A stretch of 64,000 bases of DNA from Trichomonas vaginalis G3 (Eukaryota; Parabasalia; Trichomonadida; Trichomonadidae): NCBI RefSeq assembly GCF_026262505.1, contig NC_067203.1:26951411-27015410 (forward strand), given 5' to 3'. The notes beneath the pieces were generated by a model. That model was not told the DNA's origin. It searched no databases and was given only the letters and a program-made list of their open reading frames with translations. The stretch's first letter is position 1, and every line of letters begins with the position of its first letter. The position numbers and the translations under genes were made by a program. This document shows positions 38,942 to 48,147 of this stretch, one piece after another.

Positions 38942-41108
38942 ATGCAATGTTTAACTATTTCATGCAATGTTTTATTTCTGTGCCGTCTTCAAGTATGGCC
39001 CAATATTTCCTTTTCGATATTACATGAACTTCGGAAAATACCTTGTCTAGCTTAAAACAGCCCATCTTTTCACCGACCATGCCCATTTCAATGAGTTTGT
39101 TGTACCCTTCTTCGTTCGTCATGAGTGCGTCAATGTTCTCATAGTAAACCTTCACTTTGGATTTGACTTCGGAGAAGAATTTGTTGTAGTTGTCAAGGAC
39201 TGCCTTTGCGAACTGAGGGTAAGACCAATGTTCGACAATAGGTTTTAATGTGGTTACTAAGCCACTTTGACCTTGAGTGAATTCGTACTTCAAAACAAAA
39301 GGAGAAAACCTTTCAACAAAGTTGTCGACCTTCTCATAATGTTTACTCTTCATCTCTTGAGGTTTCTTAATGGAATATCCCATGTCGAATTCATAAGCAA
39401 TTTGAGTGTCATTGCAAGTTTGGGGTTTGAAGCTTTCCTAATATCATACAGTTGTTGTATGACTTTTCCAACTGTATAGTTCCTTCCCGGGAACTCACCA
39501 TCTTCGTTTGGAATTCCAGTCGGGATATATTGGACAAACCTCATGTATGCAGCGTTAAGGTCGACATAGTATATCTTTTCATCTGAGTCGAACTTGTCGC
39601 AACCAATTGGTCCAGTTTGTGGAAATTCAAGTGAGTCTCTTATCTTCTGAGAAACTTCTCCTGTTATCTCATAAACATCGTCGAAGCAACCTGTTTCATA
39701 TAAAACCTTTCTGACCTAACTCAGAAGCTCTCCAATACAATTTGACGTCAATTGGATGTCTCAATGGAAGTTTGTTTATAGCATCTTGAAGTTCTTGCAA
39801 CCTCATTGGAAGTTCTTCTGGTTCAGGTTGGTATCCGAACAATCCAACTCCTTTTGGAATTGTGTACTTCTTTTGTACTAGAACTTTGTCTGGAACAACT
39901 TTTGGTCTTGCTAACAATGAAAAGTTTGTTTCGTCTTTTGGTACAAAAGTTTCTGTCAGCTTGTCATCTGGAATTGGTTCCAACAAACCTTTCTCGAAAA
40001 GAATGTTTACAGCTCTGACAATGTTGCACTTGCCTTTTCCGAACAATGGGTTTGTAAGACTTTCGTTCAACATGAAGTGGTTGTGGACAATTGCAATCTT
40101 CAACCATGGTAAGTCTTTGTCAACAACATAGTCGTCATGTGAAGAACCTTTAGCTGTAGGTATGTTGACTCGGATATTGACATTTGCCAACGGTGCAATT
40201 TTTGCCAATTGACCTCTGAGAATGTACCTTGTCTTCACACATGACTCAAGATACTTCATCTTCTCTTCTGAAACAAGACCAGAGTTCCTGAGACATGTAA
40301 GAATACAAGGTTCATTGACAATTGTTTCAATTGAATTGTAAATTCCATACCTTGTCAAGTCAATGTCAGACTTATTTATGAAGGGGAAGTATCCAGCATG
40401 TTGTCTGACTGCTTGAGGGTTAGGTTGGTACCATTCGAACTTGACACTTGCAATTCCTTCAATTGCATTCAAAATGTCTGAGTCGGAGTCAACCATTTGT
40501 TCTCTCTTTGTAGTCTTGAAAGCGTCAAGAAGCATTGCAGCTGTTGTGACATTGCCATGCGCATAGTATATATGACCGTCCAAATCTGTTATGGTCAATC
40601 TGAGATTGTATCCTTTCTTATTTCCGTCTTGAATTGCAGCAAGTACACCCATGAAGCCTTCTTTGTTCTTTCCTTCGTCAAAGTTTACTGTAAAGGTTCG
40701 ACCAGATGTAATTTGACTTCTAACTTCACGATACTTTTCATATGCATATCTTGTTCTTTCCATGGGAGCATGTGCGTCTTCACCCTTTCCTTTTTTCCTC
40801 CTCAAAGGATGCAATTGTTCGTCATGTTTCCAGTAGAATCTGGCAAAGCCGTCGTGTCCTTCAACCTGTGGCTCAGTAACATCGAAAGGCATGTCCATAA
40901 GACGTTCTTCTTCTAACCTCTCTAACCTGTTTGGATAATTTGTGCGTGCTGTTTCCAAGTCCATTTCATAGGTCAGACCAGCCAGTTTGTCATAGACTTT
41001 TATGGGTCTTCCCTTCCTATATTTAAACTTCTTTGAAACTCTCCAACCATATCTTTCTAACTCTGCTTTTATTCTAGCAGACCTTCTATCCATTCTATAC
41101 GGGGGCAT
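38942..41108 (-). pseudogene. Protein-primed family B DNA polymerase, remnants
   Basis: Two regions of a polymerase gene remain. The N-terminal region starts at ATG 41108 (MPPYRMDRRSARIKAEL) and contains the long, basic pre-polymerase part typical of Polinton PolB. The C-terminal region shows a palm motif A-like YYVDLNAAYM near 39560 and a motif B-like KLLMNSTW near 39370, plus EEGYNKLIEMGMVGEKMG further on, as in protein-primed polymerases of Polintons and adenoviruses. The gene is broken and clearly shorter than whole relatives, so central parts have been lost. Confidence 0.75.
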
Positions 41109-41137
41109 TTTTATAAAAATAAAAAAATGTTTTTTCT

Positions 41138-41722
41138 TTACTTTACATAACCGCCTGCTGCCATAAGTCTTTGACGCCAACCCATACCAGCTAATGAAGG
41201 TTGACTTGGTTTAGTTTGGAAACTAAACTTTGGTTTTGGTTTATCTTCAGTTTTTGGTTTTTCTTCTTCTATCGGTTTTTCGTCACTTTTCGGTTCCTCT
41301 GACTTTACCTCACTTGCAGGAACAGTTGTGTCGTCAACATCTTCATAAATATCATATGCCATTTGTTTTTGTTTTCCTTTCAACTTTTTGTGTTTGTTGT
41401 AAAGTTTAGAATATTTCGACTCTAAGTCAATGAGATGTTCTATAATGAACTGTTGGTCAGTGAAGTAAACTTTTCCATCTGTTGTCTCGAAAGCTCCTTC
41501 AGACTTCAATATTTTATTTGTGAGAGTCTGTTTCTTTTTTGAGATACTAGCCGTTCCATTTCTATGAAAAGTGACTTTATAGTTAGGGTTTGTATTTCCA
41601 GACCTGGCACTTTCTATTATTGAATTTTTCTCTTCATCTGTAAGTTCTTTGACAGGTTTTGACAATGGTTCTGAACTTTTTGTTTGTGGTGTCAAATCTA
41701 CCGTTTCAACTTCTTCGGTCAT
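41138..41722 (-). CDS. Unknown Polinton protein, 194 residues, disordered
   Basis: An open frame from ATG 41722 (MTEEVETVDLTPQTKSS), just upstream of the PolB remnants on the same strand. The first half has a small domain (NYKVTFHRNGTASISKKK and FTDQQFIIEHLIDLESKY); the second half is Lys/Pro/Glu-rich (EEEKPKTEDKPKPKFSF) and ends in MGWRQRLMAAGGYVK, which could be an amphipathic segment. Its place next to PolB allows a terminal-protein or virion role, but nothing proves either. The frame looks whole. Confidence 0.55.
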   Translation of the reverse strand: MTEEVETVDLTPQTKSSEPLSKPVKELTDEEKNSIIESARSGNTNPNYKVTFHRNGTASISKKKQTLTNKILKSEGAFETTDGKVYFTDQQFIIEHLIDLESKYSKLYNKHKKLKGKQKQMAYDIYEDVDDTTVPASEVKSEEPKSDEKPIEEEKPKTEDKPKPKFSFQTKPSQPSLAGMGWRQRLMAAGGYVK

Positions 41723-41740
41723 TTCATCTCAGTAAAAAAT

Positions 41741-41896
41741 TTTAGTTTGGTTTGTTTTCAACTGGTTGTTTAGGTTTTTTAAGTCGGTCTAAAACTTCCT
41801 GAGGTATAGGAAAGAACTTGACAAACACGTGGTGTAACTGCTGGAAGTCGACAAATCCATCTTGAACCCATTTGTCTCAATGCTGTATTGTTCATT
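41741..41896 (-). pseudogene. Small Polinton gene remnant
   Basis: A short minus-strand coding remnant starts at an ATG near 41896 and ends with a Lys/Pro-rich KPKQPVENKPN. It lies between two small genes of the same strand. No family recognised; it looks broken. Confidence 0.35.
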
Positions 41897-41901
41897 TCAT
41901 C

Positions 41902-42319
41902 TCAGTAAAAAATTTTACATTCCCACGTTTGAGGCGGTTGAGGTTGGTTATTGTTTACCCACTGTTGTGCATGGTTATATCCTCTGTTAAAGAATCTTTC
42001 ACCTTGGTCCATATAGTGTCCTGCTTGGTTATAGTAGTCATTTGCTTTGTTATAATAGTTTCCTGCTTGTCTTCCTACATTGTCCATCCATCCTTGAACT
42101 TTTCCTCTTGTTTCAGGATTTGGAATAAGATTTTGCTGCATCTCGTGCTTACATCCCAACCTTTCTGTACAGTTTGTATAATAGGTTGTGCTTTCTCTTT
42201 AAAGTATACCTAATGTACTCAAAATCTTCCTTCCAATTCCAAATGCACCTCTGGCTATTGTTCCCACTGCGGGCAAAAAATCTGGATGCAACTCCTGCTA
42301 ATGCGCCAAATAAACCCAT
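41902..42319 (-). pseudogene. Small virion-type protein (MGLFG start, Gln/Pro-rich end), broken
   Basis: It starts at ATG 42319 with MGLFGALAGVAS, a small hydrophobic Gly-rich start, and ends with a Tyr/Asn/Gln-rich region (NYYNKANDYYNQAGHYMDQG) and QPQPPQTW. The related remnant at 45834-46073 starts MGFFGRIGNFF and also ends in a Gln/Pro region. An amphipathic hydrophobic N-terminus is a feature of membrane-active minor capsid proteins such as adenovirus pVI, but the comparison is only by look. Broken. Confidence 0.45.
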
Positions 42320-42337
42320 TTTCTTATGGGTTAAAAA

Positions 42338-43312
42338 ATGACGAATCCAAACAAGGACCCCTATGTTTCTAAGGCAACAAAGAAAGCACTCATGATAAAA
42401 ATCTTTAGTTCAACACCAAATGCTTGGTTTTGGATATCTTGGAAAACATTCCGAGGTATAGAGAAGATGGACCTCCATACTGGTTAATATTTGTTGGTCA
42501 AAACACAAGATACTGTGAAGCATACCATTATGGTCCAAATATTTTAGATGTGAAAACTGCTTTGACAATATTCGTTGACAAATACCATCCAACAAAACTG
42601 ACATCTGACTGTGAAAGTTCTTTCAAATCAGACGATATTAAAAACTATCTGCGTTCAAAAAATGTAAACCAATATTTCATTTGTCGACCAAAACCATTCT
42701 GCTCTTGGTGTCATTGACAGTTGTATAAAAATCTTAAGAGACTTAAACCAACCACAAGGTGGTGAAGCAAATGAAATGTCATATGACGACAAATATAGAC
42801 ACTTCTCCATGGCAAAGATGAGACAAGTTTTAAATATTTACAATAGCCGTAAACAAAAAGGTTTGGGAAACCACTCCCCCGAAGAAATGAAAAACAACCC
42901 GACTTAGAGAAAACTATATATTTAATAGTTTAGTCAAAAGAGACAAACAAGAAAGAATGCCAGGCTTCAAACTTAAGAAAGGTGACAAAGTAAAAATAGA
43001 AATACCTAAACGCGACCCATATGAAAATACTATTGACTATGACAACAATGGGAACTCGACAGGTACTCACGTTCGTGTTCGTAAAATAGAAGAAAGTATA
43101 CAAGAGAATATTATGAAGTTTTAGGCAAACATGGCAAAATGTACAGACTGCAAGCAGAAGATAAAACTACTATTGTCAGACCTCGTTTCAAACTTGTTAA
43201 GGTTCAAGGTGGTATACTTTCAAAGACAGTTCCTAACAAATATAAGACAACTCCTGACGAATATGCTAAAGAAGTTGAAATGACGACTAAGCAATTCTAT
43301 ACGCATGCGTAA
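42338..43312 (+). pseudogene. Retroviral-type (rve) integrase of the Polinton, broken
   Basis: It starts at ATG 42338 (MTNPNKDPYVSKATKKAL). The catalytic-core features of DDE integrases are recognisable: a DILENIPRY region, KLTSDCESSFKSDDIKNYL around the second acidic position, and NHSPEEMKNN near the end of the core. The 3' part encodes a basic C-terminal domain (GDKVKIEIPKRDPYEN and RPRFKLVKVQGG) of the SH3/chromo-like type. Polinton integrases are thought to carry out insertion and make the 6-bp target duplication. It converges on the fibre gene with a 16-bp overlap. The copy looks broken in a few places. Confidence 0.8.
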
Positions 43313-44959
43313 ACTGTCATGTAAGGTGGCATGTAGTCTTTTACTTTGTCCGTTGTTTTGTATATCCTGAAACGAAATGTGTATGGTTTCCTTCTTCCCT
43401 GAGTGTCACTCCAGTAACAATTTATAGCAAACTTAACGTCGTCTTTAACATCATATCCTTTACCTTTTGTCATTCCTGACCAATCCCAATATCTATGCCT
43501 ATGCCAACCTGCTTGAGATGTACTTAAATCTATGTAGTGACTGTGCGCAGGTAAATTTTCACCTGAAATCGTTTTACTTCCTCCTGTTTCCTTTGAAGAG
43601 TTTGCACAATACAAAAACCTGTCAACTATTTGTTCCCATGCACCAACACCAAACATTACTTGAGGACCTCTTGCTTCCATAGATGTATAAATAGAACCTA
43701 CTGGGTTCATTAAATCAAACATATGAGATATTATAGGATTGTCTCTTTTGAACTTAAAATATAGTGCAACTATTTCAGGTTTCTTCTGGTTTGTGTCAGA
43801 ATATTTTTTATATATAATCTTATGTTTTCAGGGTAGGTAAAGTCTTGACTATAATATTTATTTTCTGTCATCTTCATAATAGTATACTATTCTCGTTTTT
43901 TCTATTGCATTATATCTTTTATATCTATAAAAATCTAAATATAATGTTAGCTTTTGTTCATCTACATGTGGTGTTTCTAACGTCATCTCCATAGTCATAA
44001 TAGTATGGTGCTGGAGCTGGGTCAGGCAATGTCATATCTGCCATTTCATAAACTCTTAAATATTTCTTTTGTTCGTCTCCATAGAAGTTTAAGTAGCAGT
44101 TGTTGTCTAATGGAACTTTAACTTGTGTACCATCGTTCTTTTTATAGCTTACATACATTTCATTGTTATTTTTCGGAATGAGTTTATACCGTGTACCATT
44201 TTCTAAGGACTGTACCAACTGCCATCTAAAATATTTGTTTTCTTCATTGACAGAAAAGTCACCAACAATAGTTTCAATATTTTTTGTTCCTAGCAAACTT
44301 TGGTATATTTCATTGACATATGTTTTATCTGCTTTATTTTCAAGGCTAACGTTTAAGTCTGTTATTTCAGAAGATGTATGTGTATGTCCAACGGCACTTT
44401 TCCTGTTTAAGGTTTCTTGTAAGTTTGTAATATTTGCAATGGTATGTGTATGTCCAACGGCACTTTTCCTGTTTAAGGTTTCTTGTAAGTTTGTAATATT
44501 TGCAATGGTATGTGTATGAGTCTTTTAGAATATTCGTTTTCAGCTCTTGTCACTTCACTTGACATTTTATTGTCAACATATGTTTTGTCTGCTAGTTCAG
44601 GATGAGTATGTTCTTTTGTTGCATAAGCTTTGTTAGCTCTTTCTTCTTCTTTTGCTATTGCATCGTCTACATATTCTTTGTCAGCTTTGTTGCCAACATC
44701 TGCTTTCAAAAGAAGTTCATTTTATAGGTTTCTCGTTTAAAGTTCCTTTTGTTGGATTTATACAGACAGTATGGTTCTTATTGTCTTGAAACAGAAACTC
44801 ATCTGTCATTGGGTTTAATGTCAGTTTTAAGTTTCCTTCTTTCAATGACTCAGATATCTTAGAATAGTTTGAAAAGTTTGTTGTGTTCTTATTTAGGGCT
44901 TGCATAATGAGTTGTCGGTTGTGTTGTATTTCTCTCATGGAAGCAATATCTTTCGACAT
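43297..44959 (-). pseudogene. Fibre protein with phage tail-collar-like tip, broken
   Basis: It starts at ATG 44959 (MSKDIASMREIQHNRQL). The middle holds shaft-type repeats: KTYVDN and KEYVDDAI units and two near-identical 22-residue repeats with SAVGHTHT, as in long tail fibres of phages. The C-terminal domain (from MNPVGSIYTSMEARGP to YMPPYMTVYACV) matches the tail-collar/T4 gp10 C-terminal type: P-V-G-S-I, FGVGAWEQI, RFLYCA, LPAHSHYI and PPY-x-x-VYA. In phages such tips bind receptors or attach tail parts. A fibre in a Polinton supports a particle-forming ancestor. It looks broken in a few places. Confidence 0.7.
44376..44507 (-). repeat. 66-bp tandem repeat within the fibre shaft
   Basis: Two almost identical 66-bp units (44376-44441, 44442-44507) followed by the start of a third encode 22 residues each, including TNLQETLNRKSAVGHTHT. 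The unit length is a multiple of three, so shaft length can change without loss of frame. Confidence 0.8.
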
Positions 44960-44977
44960 TTTTATTCTAGATAAAAT

Positions 44978-45828
44978 ATGCTTCCAATAGAAAAAGAAAA
45001 TTCAAAGTTGCTACAACTAAACCATTAGATGAACTTTTTACTAATGTCGTCAAAAGTTTGAGACAGAGACCGTAAAAGCATGAAGGCTATCGTTTTGACT
45101 ACCCATTAAGATGGCTAAGAGACCCATCTGTCACAAAAGCTATTGGCTTTCGTAGAATGAAGTTCATTTCAGAAGCCATACATGGTTTCCCATTTACGGT
45201 CGCTTTTGAAGTTCGATACTATAACAAAGAAAAACGTACGTATGAGAAATTTGAACAGGGAAAACTTTTACAAGTGAATTTGCTTGTAAACTTAGAAACA
45301 ACTCTTCAAGCTTTTCAAGAAAAAATAAACGATATCTATCTCGAATATGCAAACCAGTATAACATTGACGAGGGAGAGTACCATCTCGATATTATATATG
45401 ACAGGAAAAATGCAACTGTTAAAATCAATAAAATAGAAGACCTTGGAGAAAACGTTTATATTTCTACAAAATATAACAACTTGGCATGGCATAGATTTTT
45501 GAGGATGTTAAATCAGCCTGCATGGTATCCAGTACACCCGGACTATTATGAAGTCGAAAACCCTAATGGAACATATGAAAATGTTTTCGACTCAGATGCT
45601 ATTATAGTTCATGCTTCATTTTTCTGGTGCACAAAACTCTTTTTTATGCTTGGCAAAATGACTTTTACGAAAAAACCTACAAAGCTATATGAACCGCCGA
45701 GTGGAAGTATTTCAGACTTTCAAGTATGGTTTTACTACAGATGGAAGAAAAAGAATAATTCCATTATACCATGCGTTTTACTTAGAACTTAGTTTCATAT
45801 ACAACTACTATCGAACGGTAAAAATATA
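44978..45828 (+). pseudogene. Unknown Polinton protein, broken (paralogue of 38036-38897)
   Basis: It starts at ATG 44978 and shares AIGFRR, W-H-R-FLRMLNQP and KLYEPPSGSISDFQVWF with the gene at 38036-38897 on the other strand. A longer insertion with acidic residues (NIDEGEYHLDIIYDRK) separates the two conserved parts. It diverges from the fibre gene with 18 bp between the starts, so the two may share a promoter. Broken; function unknown. Confidence 0.55.
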
Positions 45829-45833
45829 ATTTT

Positions 45834-46073
45834 TTAATACGGTTGAGGTGTTGGATTTGGTTGCCAACTAGACTGTGGTGCAGGTTCAGGCTGTTGTATT
45901 ACAGGAGCTTGTTCTTCTGGTTCAGGGTCTTTAGGTATAATACCAACGAACTGACCTACTCTTTACCAATATTTTTGACTCCGTTCCAATTCCTCTTCCT
46001 ACGGTTTTTATTCCATTCCATAACCTCTTCCAACATTTCGAAAGAAGTTTCCTATTCTTCCAAAGAAACCCAT
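45834..46073 (-). pseudogene. Small virion-type protein (MGFFG start, Gln/Pro-rich end), broken
   Basis: It starts at ATG 46073 (MGFFGRIGNFFRNVGRGYG) and ends with EEQAPVIQQPEPAPQSSW. It is related to the remnant at 41902-42319. The hydrophobic and basic N-terminus could interact with membranes. Broken. Confidence 0.4.
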
Positions 46074-46091
46074 TTTACTATATGTAAAAAT

Positions 46092-46454
46092 CTAATGTCC
46101 ACCTAGTCTCTTACGTTTCCTTCTGAGTTCCATAGCATTCTTTAACTGGAGCTCATACATTCTATTTCTCCTCTGGTAGAAAACATACTCTGGGTCAACT
46201 CCTGTGTTCGCGTCATCTGCATAGAGTTGTTTATATCCCACTTCAGGGTTTGTATAAAACTCTTTCCATCTCATATTTGCATACCATGGTGGTAAGCCTA
46301 ACGCAGCGTCATTTGACATGGCAGTTTGCATTTGTACATCTGTTGGCACTTAACCATAGTTTGCCATTGCAGTTTGTACTCGAACTTCATTTGGAATATT
46401 CTCTGGGTTTGGTTGTCCAGGTTGCTGTGCATTTGCTAAGTTCTGTGCGTCCAT
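46092..46454 (-). pseudogene. Small basic Polinton protein, broken
   Basis: It starts at ATG 46454 (MDAQNLANAQQPGQPNPEN). A short segment of the form VQ-TAM occurs twice (VRVQTAMAN and VQMQTAMSN). The C-terminal part is aromatic then very basic (ALGLPPWYANMRWKEFY and AMELRRKRKRLGGH), so it could bind DNA. No family recognised. Looks broken. Confidence 0.45.
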
Positions 46455-46477
46455 TTAATATTAGATAAAAATATCTC

Positions 46478-46609
46478 TTACGAGTACATATGCTGAACAT
46501 TTGCAGACATTGGTTCATCTTCATATTCTCTGTATCTTTCTGCCACGTCAAATAAGTAAATGACACAATGGAAAAAACCTAAAACAAGTAGTCCTATTTC
46601 AAACCACAT
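46478..46609 (-). CDS. Small single-span membrane protein, 43 residues
   Basis: A short gene from the ATG at 46609 down to a stop at 46478. The protein begins MWFEIGLLVLGFFHCVIYLF, one hydrophobic span of about 19 residues at the N-terminus, then an acidic tail (DVAERYREYEDEP). Its start overlaps the 3' end of the methyltransferase gene by 16 bp on the same strand, an arrangement that suggests joint transcription. Small membrane proteins are common in virus-like elements. The frame looks whole. Confidence 0.5.
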   Translation of the reverse strand: MWFEIGLLVLGFFHCVIYLFDVAERYREYEDEPMSANVQHMYS

Positions 46610-47412
46610 TTACTTACTAGTAAAATTTCTTTGTTATGACACTTTCTCCGGTTTATAGGACCTCTCTCATATTCTATCTTGTCATATCTAAACTCATAGT
46701 CATGTATGTCCTCTAACCATCTCATAACGGTTTCCAAACCACTTTTATCGGATGTAAAGTAAAAGCATGGATGGTTATGTAAAACGTCTAAAGTTTCTAA
46801 AGAGTCTCTCAAAGTCCAGTCTACTTGGTATTGAAAATCCCATGTGTTATAGAACGGTGGGTCCACTATAAAGAAAACATTTTCCTTGTCTTTATATTTT
46901 TCATACAACTCTGTCCAATGACATCTCACAAACTCTATACCCTCAATATATTTTTCTATGTCCTCTTTGAAAACATTTGTATAGTTAAGATATAAAACTT
47001 TTGACATAAGTGTTTCAATGTCATGAACTCTTATAGAACCACTATATAATAGTCTAGCAGATATACTATCCCAGTCTATATATTCTGCTTTTTTCAAAAC
47101 CTCTCTCACAATATTTTTGTTATCTAATGGTATACGTTCCATCTTACCTATAGGTATCTTTTCTTTTAACTCTTTCAATATATTGTTTGTGTCTGGTATA
47201 TGTTTGAGACGGTCCATATAGTTGTCGAAGTCATTGCATATAATCTTTGAGTCTGGGAATATTATATGGCACAAATGGGATATATAGAAACTTCCACCGA
47301 ACAAATCTACAAATGTTAGACCATTCGGTAGTTTCTTAAGTTCTCTCAATATAATATCTTTACATCTACTCTTATTTCCAAAGAACGGTAACGGTGGTTT
47401 TGTAAAATTCAT
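46594..47412 (-). CDS. D12-class N6-adenine DNA methyltransferase (Dam-like)
   Basis: An open frame of 272 codons from ATG 47412. The motifs of Dam/DpnM-type enzymes are present: PPLPFFGNKSRC at residues 6-17 (SAM-binding region with FxGNK), FVDLFGGSFYISH near 35 (motif I, F-x-D-x-FGG), ICNDFDNYM near 57, and the catalytic DPPF in FFIVDPPFYNTW near 190 (motif IV, DPPY/F). The enzyme would transfer methyl to adenine N6 in a short DNA site. It is the last gene before the right end and its start is also visible at 1-45 in element 1. A gene of this type may protect or mark the element's DNA; this is inference. The frame looks whole. Confidence 0.88.
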   Translation of the reverse strand: MNFTKPPLPFFGNKSRCKDIILRELKKLPNGLTFVDLFGGSFYISHLCHIIFPDSKIICNDFDNYMDRLKHIPDTNNILKELKEKIPIGKMERIPLDNKNIVREVLKKAEYIDWDSISARLLYSGSIRVHDIETLMSKVLYLNYTNVFKEDIEKYIEGIEFVRCHWTELYEKYKDKENVFFIVDPPFYNTWDFQYQVDWTLRDSLETLDVLHNHPCFYFTSDKSGLETVMRWLEDIHDYEFRYDKIEYERGPINRRKCHNKEILLVSKCGLK

Positions 47413-48147
47413 TTATATATAATAATAAAAATGTTTTTTCCCTGAAAAGTGACAGAAAAGTGACAAAACATATACGAAGAAATCTTGACAAAGCATTTAC
47501 GATGAAGAAGTCTTGACAAAGCATATACGATGAAATCATGAGTTTTCTACGATGTTAGAAAACATGTTAGAAAACGTGTTAGATCTAACATTCTAACATA
47601 AACATTATTTTTGGGTCATTTACGCTCATTACGATGAAATCATGACAAAACATTTACGATGAAGAAGTCTTGACAAAACATTTACGAAGAAGTCTTGACA
47701 AAACATTTACGAAGAAATCTTGACAAATTCAAGAGGGTAGAAAAGAGGTTAGAAAAGAGGTTATATCTAACCTTCTACCCTAAACATTATTTTTGTCTGA
47801 TTTTACGAAGAAGTCTTGACAAAACATTTACGAAGAAGTCTTGACAAAACATTTACGAAGAAATCTTGACAAAACATTTACGAAGAAGTCTTGACAAAAC
47901 ATTTACGATGAAATCTTGACAAAACATTTACGAAGAAGTCTTGACAAAACATGAAAACATATATAATTTGTGAAAAGCTCCTGGAAGACCTCCGAATAAA
48001 AACTTCATTTATGTGGGCTAGAAGGCACGAAGTGCCTGGAAGGTCACCCCAAGAAAAAAAAACTTCATTATACCAATCATCCTCAGGGCTAGAAGGCACG
48101 AAGTGCCTGGAAGCCCCACTCCCTTTTTTTTTTTTTTTTTTTTTTTT
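47413..48147. repeat. Right terminal inverted repeat of Polinton 2
   Basis: Non-coding. It contains about 15 units of the 25-bp repeat (core CTTGACAAAACATTTACGAAG) in three blocks (47466-47530, 47640-47730, 47800-47960), one TTAGATCTAA palindrome at 47552-47599 and a changed but still paired version at 47735-47780. The end sequence with the GGCACGAAGTGCC hairpin occurs twice, at about 48004-48040 and 48085-48121, so the tip has been duplicated. Poly-T follows at 48124-48147. The core quoted here is 20 bases plus one; its constant part is TTGACAAAACATTTACG. Confidence 0.85.

Larger units (their letters stand above)
23742..48147. mobile_element. Polinton/Maverick element 2, seen end to end (about 24.4 kb)
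   Basis: The boundaries are poly-A (23742-23772) on the left and poly-T (48124-48147) on the right, each followed inward by the same inverted sequence GGTAGTGGGGCTTCC or its near match, a hairpin and tandem 25-bp units. AAACC flanks both ends flush (23737-23741, 48148-48152), or AAACCA if one A belongs to the target, in line with the 6-bp duplication of Polintons. The gene set is typical: integrase, protein-primed PolB, A32-type ATPase, jelly-roll capsid candidates, plus helicase, KilA-N, fibre and methyltransferase genes. About ten genes are broken, so this is a fossil, but its similarity to element 3 is so high that the family was active recently. I recognised no adenain-like protease. Confidence 0.92.
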
